Of a stretch of 64,000 nucleotides of DNA, positions 46,530-55,620 are shown piece by piece; position 1 is the first letter of the stretch; each line of letters begins with the position of its first letter. The notes under the pieces are model-generated. The model saw nothing but the letters and a program-made list of their open reading frames with translations. It was not told the origin of the DNA and made no database searches. The DNA lies in NCBI GenBank assembly GCA_007750655.1, contig CP036290.1, positions 1,116,001 through 1,180,000 on the forward strand. The letters are read 5' to 3'. A program made the translations under genes and the position numbers. Origin of the DNA: Rohdeia mirabilis (lineage in GTDB: Bacteria > Planctomycetota > UBA1135 > GCA-002686595).

Positions 46530-47170
46530 GCGCGGCGCCGGCGGGATCGGCCGTCGTCGGAGCCGACGGTCTCGCGCGCTGCGGCTGGTGCGGCGAGGAT
46601 CCAGAGTACGTGCGCTACCACGACGAGGAGTGGGGGCGTCCGGTCACCGAGGACGCGCGCCTGTTCGAGAAGCTGTGCCTCGAGGCGTTCCAGTCGGGAC
46701 TCAGCTGGTTGACGATCCTGCGCAAGCGCCCGGCGTTCCGCACTGCCTTCGCCGGCTTCGAGTCGCGCGCCGTGGCCGCCTTCGGTCCGGCCGACGTCGA
46801 GCGCTTGCTCGGTGACGTCGGCATCGTTCGGCACCGCGGCAAGATCGAAGCGGCCATCCACAACGCGGCGCGCGTCCTCGAGGTCGTGGACGAACTGGGG
46901 TCGCTGGCGCGACTCGCGTGGCGCTTCGATGCGCGCTTCGACGAGCACGGGCGGCCGCGGCCCTTCACGGGTCTGCACGCGACGACGGACGAGTCGAAGG
47001 CCTTCGCCCGCGAGTTGAAGCGCAGGGGATTCGTGTACCTCGGCCCGACGACGCTCTACGCGTTCATGCAAGCGATGGGCCTCGTGAACGACCACGTGCC
47101 GGGCTGCGTCCACCGCGCGGTCTGCGACGAGGCCCGCGAGCGGACCCTGCTGCCGTCGCGCGGCGACTGA
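46526..47170 (+). CDS. tag: DNA-3-methyladenine glycosylase I
   Basis: 214 residues. TAG excises 3-methyladenine from alkylated DNA. Signature elements are RCGWCGEDPEYVRYHDEEWG (zinc Cys and the EWG motif), FEKLCLEAFQSGLSWLTILR, then IVRHRGKIEAAIHNAARVLE, and the C-terminal zinc region VNDHVPGCVHR. Length and zinc ligands are intact. It is coupled to the upstream cupin gene and convergent with the phosphoesterase on the other strand. Confidence 0.95.
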   Translation: MSAAPAGSAVVGADGLARCGWCGEDPEYVRYHDEEWGRPVTEDARLFEKLCLEAFQSGLSWLTILRKRPAFRTAFAGFESRAVAAFGPADVERLLGDVGIVRHRGKIEAAIHNAARVLEVVDELGSLARLAWRFDARFDEHGRPRPFTGLHATTDESKAFARELKRRGFVYLGPTTLYAFMQAMGLVNDHVPGCVHRAVCDEARERTLLPSRGD

Positions 47171-47227
47171 AGCGCGGTCGCGGACCTGCGGGGCCCGACC
47201 TTCGCGTTCGTCCGCAGTGGCGCCAGG

Positions 47228-49084
47228 TCACTCGCCCTCGCGCTGTTTCGCTCGAACCCGAAGCGTGTGGTCGTCGACCACGTCGAAGTGCTGGCGCAAC
47301 GGATCGAGCGCGTCCAGCGGAGCCACCAGGAGCGACGGATGGAGGCTGAAGTCGTTGCTCGACACCGAAATGTTGTGCCCCTCGATCGCGAGGACGTTGC
47401 CCGTGGGGCGCAGGAGTGTCGTTGCGCCCCGCAGCGCCATGGTCTCGAAGGTCCCGGCCTCGTGGTCGACGACCCCCTCGGCCCGGGGCCCGTTCCCCGA
47501 CGTCACGCCCGATCGCGCGACCTCGACGCCGTTGAGGTGCGCGACGAAGCCGTCGTCGAAGTCGATCGACAGAGCGAGCGCCGACCCGGCGAGCGCGGCC
47601 GGGTCGACGTCGAACGTGGCGCGCAGGTACACCCGGTCGTAGCCGTGACGCATGTCGTCCAGCACCGTCGCGTCATCGCCGTCGCCGTAGCCGAAGCCCG
47701 CGGGCCCCACCTTCCAGGTGCTCGAGTCGAAGTCGGTGGAGGCCCAGTCCGCCTCGGGGTCGCTGCCCGCGAGGTAGGACCACTGCGCGCCGCGTTCGAT
47801 CAGCGTCATCGCCCCCTCGAGCGTGTGGTCGGACTCCCGCAGGACGTGCGTCTCGACGTGCAGCGACTCGGCGCTCGCCGTGACCAGGGTGACGTGGTGT
47901 CCACGGCCGGTGAACGCGCCGTCCGCGAAGTACCAGTGCGACGGGTTCGGCTTGCGCTGCGGCACGCCGAGCCCACCCTCACCGACATAGGTCACGCCCG
48001 TCGGGTCGACCGCGCCGTCGCGGATCGGCAGCGTGCGCTTGATGCAGTGTCCGTCCGACTCGAAGACGAGGTCGACGTCGTTGCGCTCGAAGAGCGGAGC
48101 CCAGTAGGGCGCCATCGCGGCGGGAGACTTCACCGCGGGGAAGAGCGGACGGTGGTAGTTGAGCAGGAGCCAACGAGCGTCGCGGCGCGCCAGGGGGAGT
48201 TCGCTCTCCAACCACTCGAGTTGATCGCCGAGCGCAGGCACGTTGGTGTCGAGGTTGAGCACGCACACGCCGGCGCCGAGGTCCGTGCGGAACCAGGCCC
48301 CGCCGGACTCGGTACCGGTCCGCCCTGGGCTGTCGAAGACCTCGGCGTACCCCGGCCCCCAGTCGTGGTTGCCGCGCGCGGGAACGATGGGGAGCACGCG
48401 TCCATCCGCCGTCGTCGTCAGTTCGTGGTGACTCAGCCAGCGCAGCCACTGGGCGCTCGCCGAGCCCCGTTCGACGAAATCGCCGCCGTGGACGAAGCAC
48501 AGAAGGTCCGGATGGCGCGTCGCGAGTTCGGCGATCATCAGGTTCACGCGGCAGCGGTCACGCCAGCCCGTTCGACTGTCGCCGCCGTACACGAACGCGA
48601 GGTCGGCACCGCTCGCGGGTGCGGTGCGGAACTCGAGCGGCGGCGAGAACTGCCCGTCGGACTCGATCAGGAAGGCGTAGCGCGTGCCCGGGACCAGCTC
48701 GGTCAGTCGAACGTGGTGGTAGGAGCCGAGCGGACCGTCGCTCTCGCCGTCGCCCGCGCTCGGGGTGAAGGGTCCCGAGACCGCGGCGTCGTGGACGGAC
48801 GCGTAGCTGGTGGGGTCGGTCGCGGGGCCGGTCAGCCGTTCGTCCGCCGGCAGCGCGCGCAGGTGGACGCGGTGCACGGTGCCCGCGTCGCGCGTCGACC
48901 ACGACACGCTGGCGGCGGTCCTCGGATCGGTGTGCCAGACCACACGCCAGTGCGCCGGCTGAGTGCCTTCGAACGGTGTCCACAGGGACTCGAAGGCGGA
49001 GTCGTCGCGGAATCCCTGGGCGGTGACGGGTCCGGCCGCGATCAGCGTCAGTACGAACAGCAGCGTTCGGTGCAGCATCCACAT
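47228..49084 (-). CDS. Secreted metallophosphoesterase with C-terminal beta-sandwich
   Basis: 618 residues from ATG 49084. A signal peptide (LLFVLTLIAAGPVTAQ) is followed by a fibronectin-like domain (about 40-155: VRLTELVPGTRYAFLIESD) and a calcineurin-like phosphoesterase (about 160-350: VYGGDSRTGWRD, HGGDFVERG, PARGNHDWG, NYHRPLFPAV, FESDGHCIKRT). The C-terminal 170 residues are a galactose-binding-like sandwich (WSYLAGSDPEADW, AGFGYGDGDDATVLDD, LSIDFDDGFVAHLNGVEV) homologous to the N-terminal module of the 28020-30137 protein. The last motif has G-H-C-I-K where PAPs have G-H-x-H; this may be a subfamily feature. A -10-like TAGGCT sits 8 nt upstream of the ATG. Confidence 0.85.
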   Translation of the reverse strand: MWMLHRTLLFVLTLIAAGPVTAQGFRDDSAFESLWTPFEGTQPAHWRVVWHTDPRTAASVSWSTRDAGTVHRVHLRALPADERLTGPATDPTSYASVHDAAVSGPFTPSAGDGESDGPLGSYHHVRLTELVPGTRYAFLIESDGQFSPPLEFRTAPASGADLAFVYGGDSRTGWRDRCRVNLMIAELATRHPDLLCFVHGGDFVERGSASAQWLRWLSHHELTTTADGRVLPIVPARGNHDWGPGYAEVFDSPGRTGTESGGAWFRTDLGAGVCVLNLDTNVPALGDQLEWLESELPLARRDARWLLLNYHRPLFPAVKSPAAMAPYWAPLFERNDVDLVFESDGHCIKRTLPIRDGAVDPTGVTYVGEGGLGVPQRKPNPSHWYFADGAFTGRGHHVTLVTASAESLHVETHVLRESDHTLEGAMTLIERGAQWSYLAGSDPEADWASTDFDSSTWKVGPAGFGYGDGDDATVLDDMRHGYDRVYLRATFDVDPAALAGSALALSIDFDDGFVAHLNGVEVARSGVTSGNGPRAEGVVDHEAGTFETMALRGATTLLRPTGNVLAIEGHNISVSSNDFSLHPSLLVAPLDALDPLRQHFDVVDDHTLRVRAKQREGE

Positions 49085-49095
49085 GGGCGCCGAGC

Positions 49096-49893
49096 CTAGC
49101 AGCGCCGCCGCGCTCCGGCATGGGCGCACAGGAGCGCAGCCACGGCGAACGGCGCCAGCCCGTGGCTGGCTCGCACCACCGCTTCGGGCCACAGGTCGAG
49201 TCCGCCCTGGACCACGCGCGCCAGCGCCGCTGCTCCGCCCCAGATCCCCATCCACACCGGGACCCAGCGCCAGCGAGTGGCCAACAGCGCGACGGGCAGG
49301 ATCCAGTCGTGGACGGCGATGGCGACGAGGATCGCGCGCGCGTCCGACTCGTGCAGTCCGAACCCGAAGCCTCCGAGTCGCATGTCGAACGCCAGCACCA
49401 GGTCGATGAAGGCCGGATTGCGGAGCCAGGCCTCGACGCCGTGCGCCACGAAGGCGGCCGCGATCCCGACCTTCAGCACCCACAGCGGGGCGTCGTTCGT
49501 CTGCGGACGCGAGGGCGCCAGGAGCGCCAGTGCGAACGGCGCCGCCACACGCATCCCGGCGGCGTACGGCGCGACGTGCGACAGGCGCTCGTCGCCCAGT
49601 CCGTGGAACACGGCCTCGGTCGCGAACAGGAGAGCGACGGCCAGGAGCGGAACGCGCCGCGGCCGGGCGAGCGCCACCACCGCTCCCGCGAGCAGCGCGA
49701 TGGACTGGATGCGATCGAGCCAGCCCGCTGCGTCCACGTCCCAGCCCAGATCGATCAGTGCGAAGCTCTCGAGGGCGGACGAGCCGTGTTCGAACCACCA
49801 GGCTGCTCCGACGCACTGCAGTGCCACCGCGAATCGGAGCATCCACTCGGCCGCGCCCTTCGCCCTCGCGGGGACCACTCCCGTCGCTTCCAT
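49096..49893 (-). CDS. Polytopic membrane protein of unknown function
   Basis: 265 residues with about seven hydrophobic segments, for example QSIALLAGAVVALA, VPLLAVALLFATEAVFHGLG, VLKVGIAAAFVAHGVEAWL and GLAPFAVAALLCAHAGARRR. The pattern loosely recalls DoxX-like or small membrane redox proteins, but no Cys motif or signature confirms it. The gene starts at 49893 with a -10-like TACCGT 7 nt upstream and is divergent from the SRPBCC gene; the stop lies 11 nt before the phosphoesterase start, within that gene's -10. Confidence 0.65.
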   Translation of the reverse strand: MEATGVVPARAKGAAEWMLRFAVALQCVGAAWWFEHGSSALESFALIDLGWDVDAAGWLDRIQSIALLAGAVVALARPRRVPLLAVALLFATEAVFHGLGDERLSHVAPYAAGMRVAAPFALALLAPSRPQTNDAPLWVLKVGIAAAFVAHGVEAWLRNPAFIDLVLAFDMRLGGFGFGLHESDARAILVAIAVHDWILPVALLATRWRWVPVWMGIWGGAAALARVVQGGLDLWPEAVVRASHGLAPFAVAALLCAHAGARRRC

Positions 49894-49900
49894 GCCCAGC

Positions 49901-49906
49901 ACGGTA
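49901..49906 (-). promoter_or_regulatory. -10 element TACCGT, leaderless start
   Basis: Minus-strand TACCGT 7 nt before the ATG at 49893. With the opposite TACCTT at 49930 it makes a compact divergent promoter; GGTAGCG (49903-49909) and CGCTACC (49927-49933) are inverted copies. Confidence 0.5.
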
Positions 49907-49929
49907 GCGTCGCGCGCGGGAGCGGTCGC

Positions 49930-49935
49930 TACCTT
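49930..49935 (+). promoter_or_regulatory. -10 element TACCTT, leaderless start
   Basis: TACCTT, then GGAGTCC, then ATG 49943: spacing of 7 nt. The two divergent genes share only 49 bp. Confidence 0.55.
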
Positions 49936-49942
49936 GGAGTCC

Positions 49943-50491
49943 ATGAAGAAGCTCCTCGTCGCGGTCACCGTGATCGTCCTGGCCCTGGTGCTGGTCGGCT
50001 TCTGGCTGCCGGCCGACTATCGCATCGAGCGCCGTCGAGTCCTCGCCGCCGGGCCGGAACGCGTACGCGCCCAGGTGCGCGACCTCGAGTCGTGGCCGCA
50101 GTGGACGGCCTGGTCGCGGGCCGAGGACCCCGAGTGCGTGTGGACGTTCGACGATCCCGACGCGTTCGGTGTGCCGCGGGCGATGCACTGGTCCGGCCCG
50201 AAACACGGCGAGGGAACGATCGAGTTGACCGAACTCGCGGATCCCGACCGCATCGAATTCGCGCTCACCGGAGTCGACGGGGACACCGTCCTGCGTTCGG
50301 TCGGCGCGTTCGCGTTCGAGGGCGACGCGCGCGGCGGGACCGAAGTGGTCTGGAGCCTCTCCGGCGTGATGGCCGCGAACCCCGTCCACCGCTGGATCGG
50401 GCTGTTCATGGACAGCCTGGTCGGAGCCGATCTGGAGCGCGGGCTCGAGGGGCTCGAGGAGGAGGTCCTCGGCCGCCCGAACCCGCGCTGA
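49943..50491 (+). CDS. Membrane-anchored SRPBCC family protein
   Basis: 182 residues from ATG 49943. The N-terminal hydrophobic helix (LLVAVTVIVLALVLVGFWL) anchors a START/SRPBCC domain: YRIERRRVLAAGPERVRAQV, VRDLESWPQWTAWSRAEDPE and FALTGVDGDTVLRSVGAFAF, with a C-terminal helix SLVGADLERGLEGLEEEVLG. It resembles polyketide-cyclase-like lipid-binding proteins tethered to the membrane. No partner gene is evident. Confidence 0.82.
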   Translation: MKKLLVAVTVIVLALVLVGFWLPADYRIERRRVLAAGPERVRAQVRDLESWPQWTAWSRAEDPECVWTFDDPDAFGVPRAMHWSGPKHGEGTIELTELADPDRIEFALTGVDGDTVLRSVGAFAFEGDARGGTEVVWSLSGVMAANPVHRWIGLFMDSLVGADLERGLEGLEEEVLGRPNPR

Positions 50492-50524
50492 CCGGCGTGG
50501 ATCAGATCGTCGCGACGGCGCTCG

Positions 50525-51814
50525 TCACTGCGCCCGGCGTCGGATCCAGAACGCGGTGCCCGGTGCGGCGAACACGCGCGGCAGTCCGTCGCGGATCTCG
50601 TTCTCGAGGTGCTGCAGCAGGTAGCTCGTCGAGAACTCGACCTCGAACTGGTCGTTGAACTGCAGGAAGGCGCGCAGGAGATAGGCCTCGGTCCAGGCGC
50701 GACCTTCGTCCATCCAATCGCGCGGGTAGGCGAAGGGGAACGGCACGTCGTGGATGTGCACGCGCACGCCCGGAGCCAGTCGGGGCAGGACGTTGAAGAA
50801 CAGGAAGTTGACGTCGCTGCCGGCCTTCGAGACGTGGCTCGAGTCGATCAGGAGGATGTCGCCGGCCTCGAGCGCGTCGAACTCGCCGAGGGGCATCTCC
50901 TGGACCCGACGCTCGATGACGCGGTGCTTCTCGCGGTCGCTGTCGTTCAGAAGGTGGTGCAGGCGGTCGGGGAACGGGTCCACGAACGTGCAGCGCGTGG
51001 GCGCGTCACCGATCTCGTCGAGCGTGTCGAGCAGCACCGCGGACGAGAAACCCGATCCGATCTCGATCACGCGGCGGGGGACTTCGCGCTTGACGAGTTG
51101 TTCGAGGACGAACGCGTCGCCGAAGGGGTAGAAGCCGTTGCGCGCGTGGTAGCGCTTGCCTTCGGTCGGCTCCTCGCACAGCGTCGTCGACGGGTAGGCG
51201 TTCAAGAGCTCGTGGGCGATCCCGACCTGGTAGGCGCGACGCATGTCGATCCCGCTCGGGTCCTCGCGCCACCAGCGCAGGGTCCACTCGTGCTCGCGGT
51301 CGCGGTCGCGCGGACTCGGCGACGGGGCGTAGAAGTGACCGGCCGGGTAGAGGGAGGGTTCCTCGCCCAACTGGCGCTCGAGCTCGGCGATCTTGGCCTC
51401 GGCGGCCTCGAGCTGGTTGCGCGCCACTTCGTTCATGGCCCAGGCGCGATCGAGTCGGTCGGTCAGCGCGTCGGCGCGCTCGCGGGCGGAGCGAAGATCG
51501 CGCGTCAACGCGTCGTGCGTGTCGTCGCGCTTTCCGAGCAACTTGGCGACCCGCCCGTTGAACGACGTGCCGTTCGCGCTGCGCCCGTTCGAACGCGTCG
51601 GTGCGGTCGAGGCCGCCGGTGCGGTGCTCCGAGCGAGTTCGTCGTCCACGGAAGGAGTCGTCACGGGCGCTACTTGGCTCGCAGCGGTGCTCCCGTTCGT
51701 CGCTCCGTTCGTCGCGCCGTTGCTGGCTCCGTTCGCTCCCGGCTTCACAGCGGTGGGAATGCGGGCCAGTTCTCGGCGGAGCTCCTCGAAGCGGTCGGTG
51801 TAGTCGTTCGACAT
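50525..51814 (-). CDS. Class I SAM methyltransferase with long coiled-coil N-terminus
   Basis: 429 residues. The N-terminal 150 residues contain Asn/Ala/Thr/Gly repeats (NGASNGATNGATNGSTAA) and a heptad-rich helix (ARNQLEAAEAKIAELERQLG). The catalytic part starts near residue 240: RVIEIGSGFSSAVLLDTLDE (SAM motif I), CTFVDPFPDRLHHLL, ILLIDSSHVSKAGSDVNFLF and HIHDVPFPFAYPRDWMDEG are typical of the Methyltransf_24 type found in O-antigen and exopolysaccharide loci. It probably methylates a sugar or lipid intermediate. It is the first of four methyltransferases in this cluster. Confidence 0.82.
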   Translation of the reverse strand: MSNDYTDRFEELRRELARIPTAVKPGANGASNGATNGATNGSTAASQVAPVTTPSVDDELARSTAPAASTAPTRSNGRSANGTSFNGRVAKLLGKRDDTHDALTRDLRSARERADALTDRLDRAWAMNEVARNQLEAAEAKIAELERQLGEEPSLYPAGHFYAPSPSPRDRDREHEWTLRWWREDPSGIDMRRAYQVGIAHELLNAYPSTTLCEEPTEGKRYHARNGFYPFGDAFVLEQLVKREVPRRVIEIGSGFSSAVLLDTLDEIGDAPTRCTFVDPFPDRLHHLLNDSDREKHRVIERRVQEMPLGEFDALEAGDILLIDSSHVSKAGSDVNFLFFNVLPRLAPGVRVHIHDVPFPFAYPRDWMDEGRAWTEAYLLRAFLQFNDQFEVEFSTSYLLQHLENEIRDGLPRVFAAPGTAFWIRRRAQ

Positions 51815-52204
51815 GGTGTCTCGCGGTCGGTCGGCGCTGGCGACCCTGCTGGATCGACCGGGTCGGGGCGATCTCTGGTTGGCGATTCGGTCCGGGACGA
51901 CGTCCCGGTCCAGTGCCGAGACGCCGAGAGCGCACCGGTCACGCCGGAATGGTCTCCTGGAGCCGCAAAGCACCGTCGCGGCTCCCGTCAAGCTTCGATC
52001 AAGGGCGGCGCCGGGCGGCCCGCCGTGGTCCGCAGGGCCTGCGGGCGGGGCTCCGAGGACCGCGAGAGATCCGTCCCATGTCCCTCGGTGCCCCGACCGA
52101 GACGGGGACACCGGCGGGGAGCGCCCGGTCGCACTCGACCGAGTGCCGAACCGCTCGACGACGCCGGATCCGGCGGCTGCCCGAGGCGCACCCCGCGCCG
52201 GTTC
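51815..52204 (-). other. Intergenic region between methyltransferase genes
   Basis: 390 bp with no recognisable gene. GGGTCGGGGCGATCTC and further GC-rich direct repeats are visible but no hairpin or T-run. It must hold the promoter for the 51814 gene. Confidence 0.35.
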
Positions 52205-52960
52205 CTAGGAGCGCCGCGCGATCGCGACGATCGAGTGCCCGACCGGCCAGTCGAAGCGCTTGGTGAACGGCAGTTCCGCCGCGAAGAGCCGGAAGCACAG
52301 GTCGTGCACGAACTGCGGGATGGGCCAGGACAGGTTGGTGTGGTCGCTGCTGGCGTCCTTCTTCAAGACCTTCTCGAGGACCTTGATCGCGAGCACCGCC
52401 GGGAGGATCACCGGGAACAGGAAGATGTTCGCGTGGCTGTTGCGCTCGACGACGAGGCCCGCCTGCTCGAAGACGCCGGCCAGACGCGGGCGCGTGTAGC
52501 GGCGGAAGTGCTGGGCGACGCGATCGTTGTTCGCGTACAGGAACTGGTAGGCCGGCACGCTGACCAGGATGTGTCCGCCCGGGCGCAGGACGCGCGCCAC
52601 TTCACGCATCGCCCGCTCGTCGTCCTCGATGTGTTCGATGGCGTCGAACATGCAGACGAGATCGAACGAAGCGTCGGCGTAGGGCAGGGCGTAGCCGGAG
52701 GACACGACGCCGTCGGGGAAGCCGCGCTGGCGGCAGGTGACGAGACTCTCGAGCGAGATGTCGGACGGGAAGACGTGGTCGCCGACCCGGTCGAGGCCTT
52801 CGAGGAAGCCACCGTTCCCGCAGCCCAGGTCGAGCACGCGCGCGGGTCGCTGGCCGCCGAGGTGATGCTCGAGGAGTCCGAGGTAGACCGCTCGCCGCCC
52901 ACGGAACCACCAGTGGTCGCGTTCCAGTCCGAGGAACTGTTCGTAGGCCTTCTGATCCAC
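52205..52960 (-). CDS. Class I SAM methyltransferase
   Basis: 251 residues. LERDHWWFRGRRAVYLGLLE is the family-typical N-terminus of Methyltransf_11/23 proteins in polysaccharide loci; ARVLDLGCGNGGFLEGLDRV is SAM motif I; SFDLVCMFDAIEHIEDDERA and LRPGGHILVSVPAYQFLYAN are motifs II-III. The C-terminal hydrophobic stretch HANIFLFPVILPAVLAIKVL suggests membrane association. It is 19 nt from the next gene on the same strand, in an operon with 52980 and 53900. Confidence 0.9.
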   Translation of the reverse strand: MDQKAYEQFLGLERDHWWFRGRRAVYLGLLEHHLGGQRPARVLDLGCGNGGFLEGLDRVGDHVFPSDISLESLVTCRQRGFPDGVVSSGYALPYADASFDLVCMFDAIEHIEDDERAMREVARVLRPGGHILVSVPAYQFLYANNDRVAQHFRRYTRPRLAGVFEQAGLVVERNSHANIFLFPVILPAVLAIKVLEKVLKKDASSDHTNLSWPIPQFVHDLCFRLFAAELPFTKRFDWPVGHSIVAIARRS

Positions 52961-52979
52961 GGTGCGTCTCCTGCGGGGC

Positions 52980-53903
52980 TCAGTGGCGCGGTTCGGCCAT
53001 CACGATCATCTCGTCGTTCAGGTTGACGTAGACCGACGCGCGGCCCATCAAGCGGAGCGGGGAGAGGAGCGTCGAGATGAGCGGGTGGACGCGTCCGGCT
53101 CGCTCGACGATGAACTCGAGGCTCACGTACTTGCCGCCGAGCTTGGGCGTGTTCTCGAGGATCGAGAAGCCCGCGTCGTCCATCAACTTGACGATCGTGG
53201 AGGGGTCGAAGTGGTAGATGTGCTCGGCGTGCTTGTAGTGGTGCCACGTCTTGCCCATCTTCGCGGCCGTCTTGCTGGCGACGTTCTGGGTCTCGATCAG
53301 GAGCTTCCCGCCGGGCTTCAACAGCGTCTTCACGTACTTCAGCGCGCCGACCACGTCCGGGATGTGCTCGACGACGTCCCAGAAGGTCACCAGGTCGAAC
53401 GACGCCGGTTCGAGCGGCGCCTCGTGCAGCAGTCCGGGCAGGACGTTCTTCTCACCCAGGCGCTCGGCGGCCATCGGGCGGATCGCATCGGACGGCTCGA
53501 GCCCGGTCACGTCCCAACCCTTCTCCTGCATCACGGCCAGGAAGTAGCCCGCCGCACAGCCGACGTCGAGCACGCGGCCCGGTCGGTCGAAGTAGCGTTC
53601 GACGATCTGGTACCGCTTGCGGTAGGTCTTCAGGTACAGCGGGGCGTCGGCGCGGTAGTCCGTGTACCCGCGATCACTGGCCGCGTTCGACGACCAGTAG
53701 CCCTCGTCGTACACGTCGGCGAGCAGCGACTCGTCGAGCAGGCGCGGCGTGACGTACGTCAGCCCGCACTCTCCGCAGGTGACGACCGAGAAGGGCCCGT
53801 CGGTGAACTTGACCTCGCGCCGATCCGAGCCACACAGCCCGCACGCGACGTCCTGGAACGCTCCCTCGGGGACCTCTCGCGCGAGGCCCGGTACCTGGAT
53901 CAA
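52980..53903 (-). CDS. SAM methyltransferase with N-terminal zinc-binding region
   Basis: 307 residues from TTG 53903, which overlaps the stop of the upstream FAD oxidoreductase (TTGA). The N-terminal zinc ribbon (DVACGLCGSDRREVK and SVVTCGECGLTYVTPRL) is typical of the C-methyltransferase subgroup that acts on nucleotide-activated deoxysugars. The core shows GRVLDVGCAAGYFLAVMQEK and SFDLVTFWDVVEHIPDVVGA, and LLKPGGKLLIETQN. I infer a sugar methyltransferase. The only sensible start that keeps the Cys motif is this TTG, so translational coupling is probable. Confidence 0.88.
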   Translation of the reverse strand: MIQVPGLAREVPEGAFQDVACGLCGSDRREVKFTDGPFSVVTCGECGLTYVTPRLLDESLLADVYDEGYWSSNAASDRGYTDYRADAPLYLKTYRKRYQIVERYFDRPGRVLDVGCAAGYFLAVMQEKGWDVTGLEPSDAIRPMAAERLGEKNVLPGLLHEAPLEPASFDLVTFWDVVEHIPDVVGALKYVKTLLKPGGKLLIETQNVASKTAAKMGKTWHHYKHAEHIYHFDPSTIVKLMDDAGFSILENTPKLGGKYVSLEFIVERAGRVHPLISTLLSPLRLMGRASVYVNLNDEMIVMAEPRH

Positions 53904-55303
53904 CCGAAGTACTCCTGCTCGGCCGCGACCTCTTCCGCCCGCGCGTCGACACCCTTCGCGAGGGTCTTCGCGGTGCGGCGACCCATGGCGATGGAGTGGT
54001 CCATGTTGTTGTAGCGGTACAGACCTTGGCGGCCCGTCGTGCGCAGGTTCTTCACCTGCTTCGCGGCGCGTTTGAGCGTCTCGAGGTTCTCCTTGTACGT
54101 GAGGTCGTAGACCGGGTACGCGTAGGGGAGCTTGTGCAGGTCGATGCCGCGCGCCGTTCCGGGCTCGAGCAGGCCGACCTTCACCAGGTCGGACTCGGCC
54201 AGGGCCGTGGCCTCGTCGATGTCCATGTTCCAGTGCTCGTCGCCCACGTTGCAGGTGATCTCGCAGCACACGACCGTGCGGTCGCCCGGCGCGTCGGCGT
54301 CGGAGAAGTTCTTGAACTCGCTGATGCGGTGCACCGTGAGGTGCTTCTCGGGCAGGTACACCCAGTGGTCCGGCGAGACCGTGGGCTGCTGGACCTCGAG
54401 GTAGACGAAGACGATGCCGAGGTAGCGCAGGGCCTTGATCGCGTCGCGTTCGGCTTCACCGATGGCCGGATCGAGCGCTTCGAGCAGGCGCGGCAGCGGG
54501 ATCGTGTTGACGAGTTCGTCGCACTCGAGCGCGATCTCCTCGCCGTCCTTGGTCGTGCAGATGGCGCGCTTGGCGACGCCGTCCTCGACCTCGATGCGGG
54601 TGACCGGAGTCTCGAGCAGCACGCGGCCGCCCATCTCCTCGATCTTCTCGGCGTACTTGCGGCCGATCTGACCGATGCCGCCCGAGCGCGGGTACCAGAA
54701 CTCGTTGACCAGGCTGCGCACCTCGCCCTCGCGGGGCGGGTTCAGCGTCTTGACGATCGTGTCCCACAGGTTCGCCTGGCTGATGCGCTGGCTGGCCCAG
54801 TCGGCGCTGATCTGGTCGCAGGGCATCTTCCAGGCCTTCGACGTGTAGCTGCCGAAGAAGATCTCGTAGAGCGTCTTGCCGAAGCGCTTCTTGACCCAGT
54901 TCTCGAAGTTGTCGTCCGGGATCGGCTTGAAGACCTGCGTCGTGCGGATCCAGATGTAGTCCCAGATGGCCTTGATCATCAGGCCCTTCGGCAGGCCCTT
55001 GAGGACGTTCATCGCCTTCAGCGGGTAGTCGAAGAACTTGCCCTGCATGTAGATCCGGGACATGCGGTCGCGGATCACGATGTCGTCGTCGAGCACCTCG
55101 TACAGGTGCTTGATCAGGTCCTCGTCGCGGCTGTGGAAGCGGTGCGGACCGTGATCGAGCCAGAAGCCGCCCTTCTCCCAGGAGCAGGCCATGCCGCCGG
55201 CGTAGTCGGCCTTCTCGACCACGGTGACGGGAACGCCCGCCTTCGCGAGTTCGTAGGCGGTGGCGAGGCCGGCGAGGCCAGCGCCGAGGACGACGACGTG
55301 CAT
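53900..55303 (-). CDS. FAD-dependent oxidoreductase of the UDP-galactopyranose-mutase/amine-oxidase superfamily
   Basis: 467 residues. The N-terminal Rossmann fold is HVVVLGAGLAGLATAYELAK, then VTVVEKADYAGGMACSWEKG and FWLDHGPHRFHSRDED, close to the family of FAD proteins in polysaccharide clusters that resemble protoporphyrinogen oxidase, NAD(P)-binding oxidoreductases and UGM. The C-terminal FAD region is RTTGRQGLYRYNNMDHSIAM. The substrate is probably a nucleotide sugar or prenyl glycan. The start lies in a 317-bp gap (55304-55620) that must contain the promoter; I see no other gene in it. Confidence 0.82.
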   Translation of the reverse strand: MHVVVLGAGLAGLATAYELAKAGVPVTVVEKADYAGGMACSWEKGGFWLDHGPHRFHSRDEDLIKHLYEVLDDDIVIRDRMSRIYMQGKFFDYPLKAMNVLKGLPKGLMIKAIWDYIWIRTTQVFKPIPDDNFENWVKKRFGKTLYEIFFGSYTSKAWKMPCDQISADWASQRISQANLWDTIVKTLNPPREGEVRSLVNEFWYPRSGGIGQIGRKYAEKIEEMGGRVLLETPVTRIEVEDGVAKRAICTTKDGEEIALECDELVNTIPLPRLLEALDPAIGEAERDAIKALRYLGIVFVYLEVQQPTVSPDHWVYLPEKHLTVHRISEFKNFSDADAPGDRTVVCCEITCNVGDEHWNMDIDEATALAESDLVKVGLLEPGTARGIDLHKLPYAYPVYDLTYKENLETLKRAAKQVKNLRTTGRQGLYRYNNMDHSIAMGRRTAKTLAKGVDARAEEVAAEQEYFG

Positions 55304-55620
55304 GACGATCAGGGAGGGAGAACGGTTCGATCGGTGGGTCGGCGCGCCGCCCGCCACCGTCGAGGCCGTCGGGCGGGTCGTTCGGGACCCTTCTGGGCGC
55401 AGCCGGACCCTCCGAGTGTATCCCTGGAGACCGCACGGGGCCCGAAAGTCGGGTCGATCCCGTCGACCTCGCGGGTCAATCTGTCGTCAACGGCGACCCG
55501 TCGGCGGTGGCCGGTCGCCCCGGGCCGACCCCACCGCACAGCCCCGATCGAGCGGCGCGCAGGCCGGACGGCCCGGCCGCCGGGTCCCTCTTGCCGAACT
55601 TCGCCGTCGAGTGCGACCCG

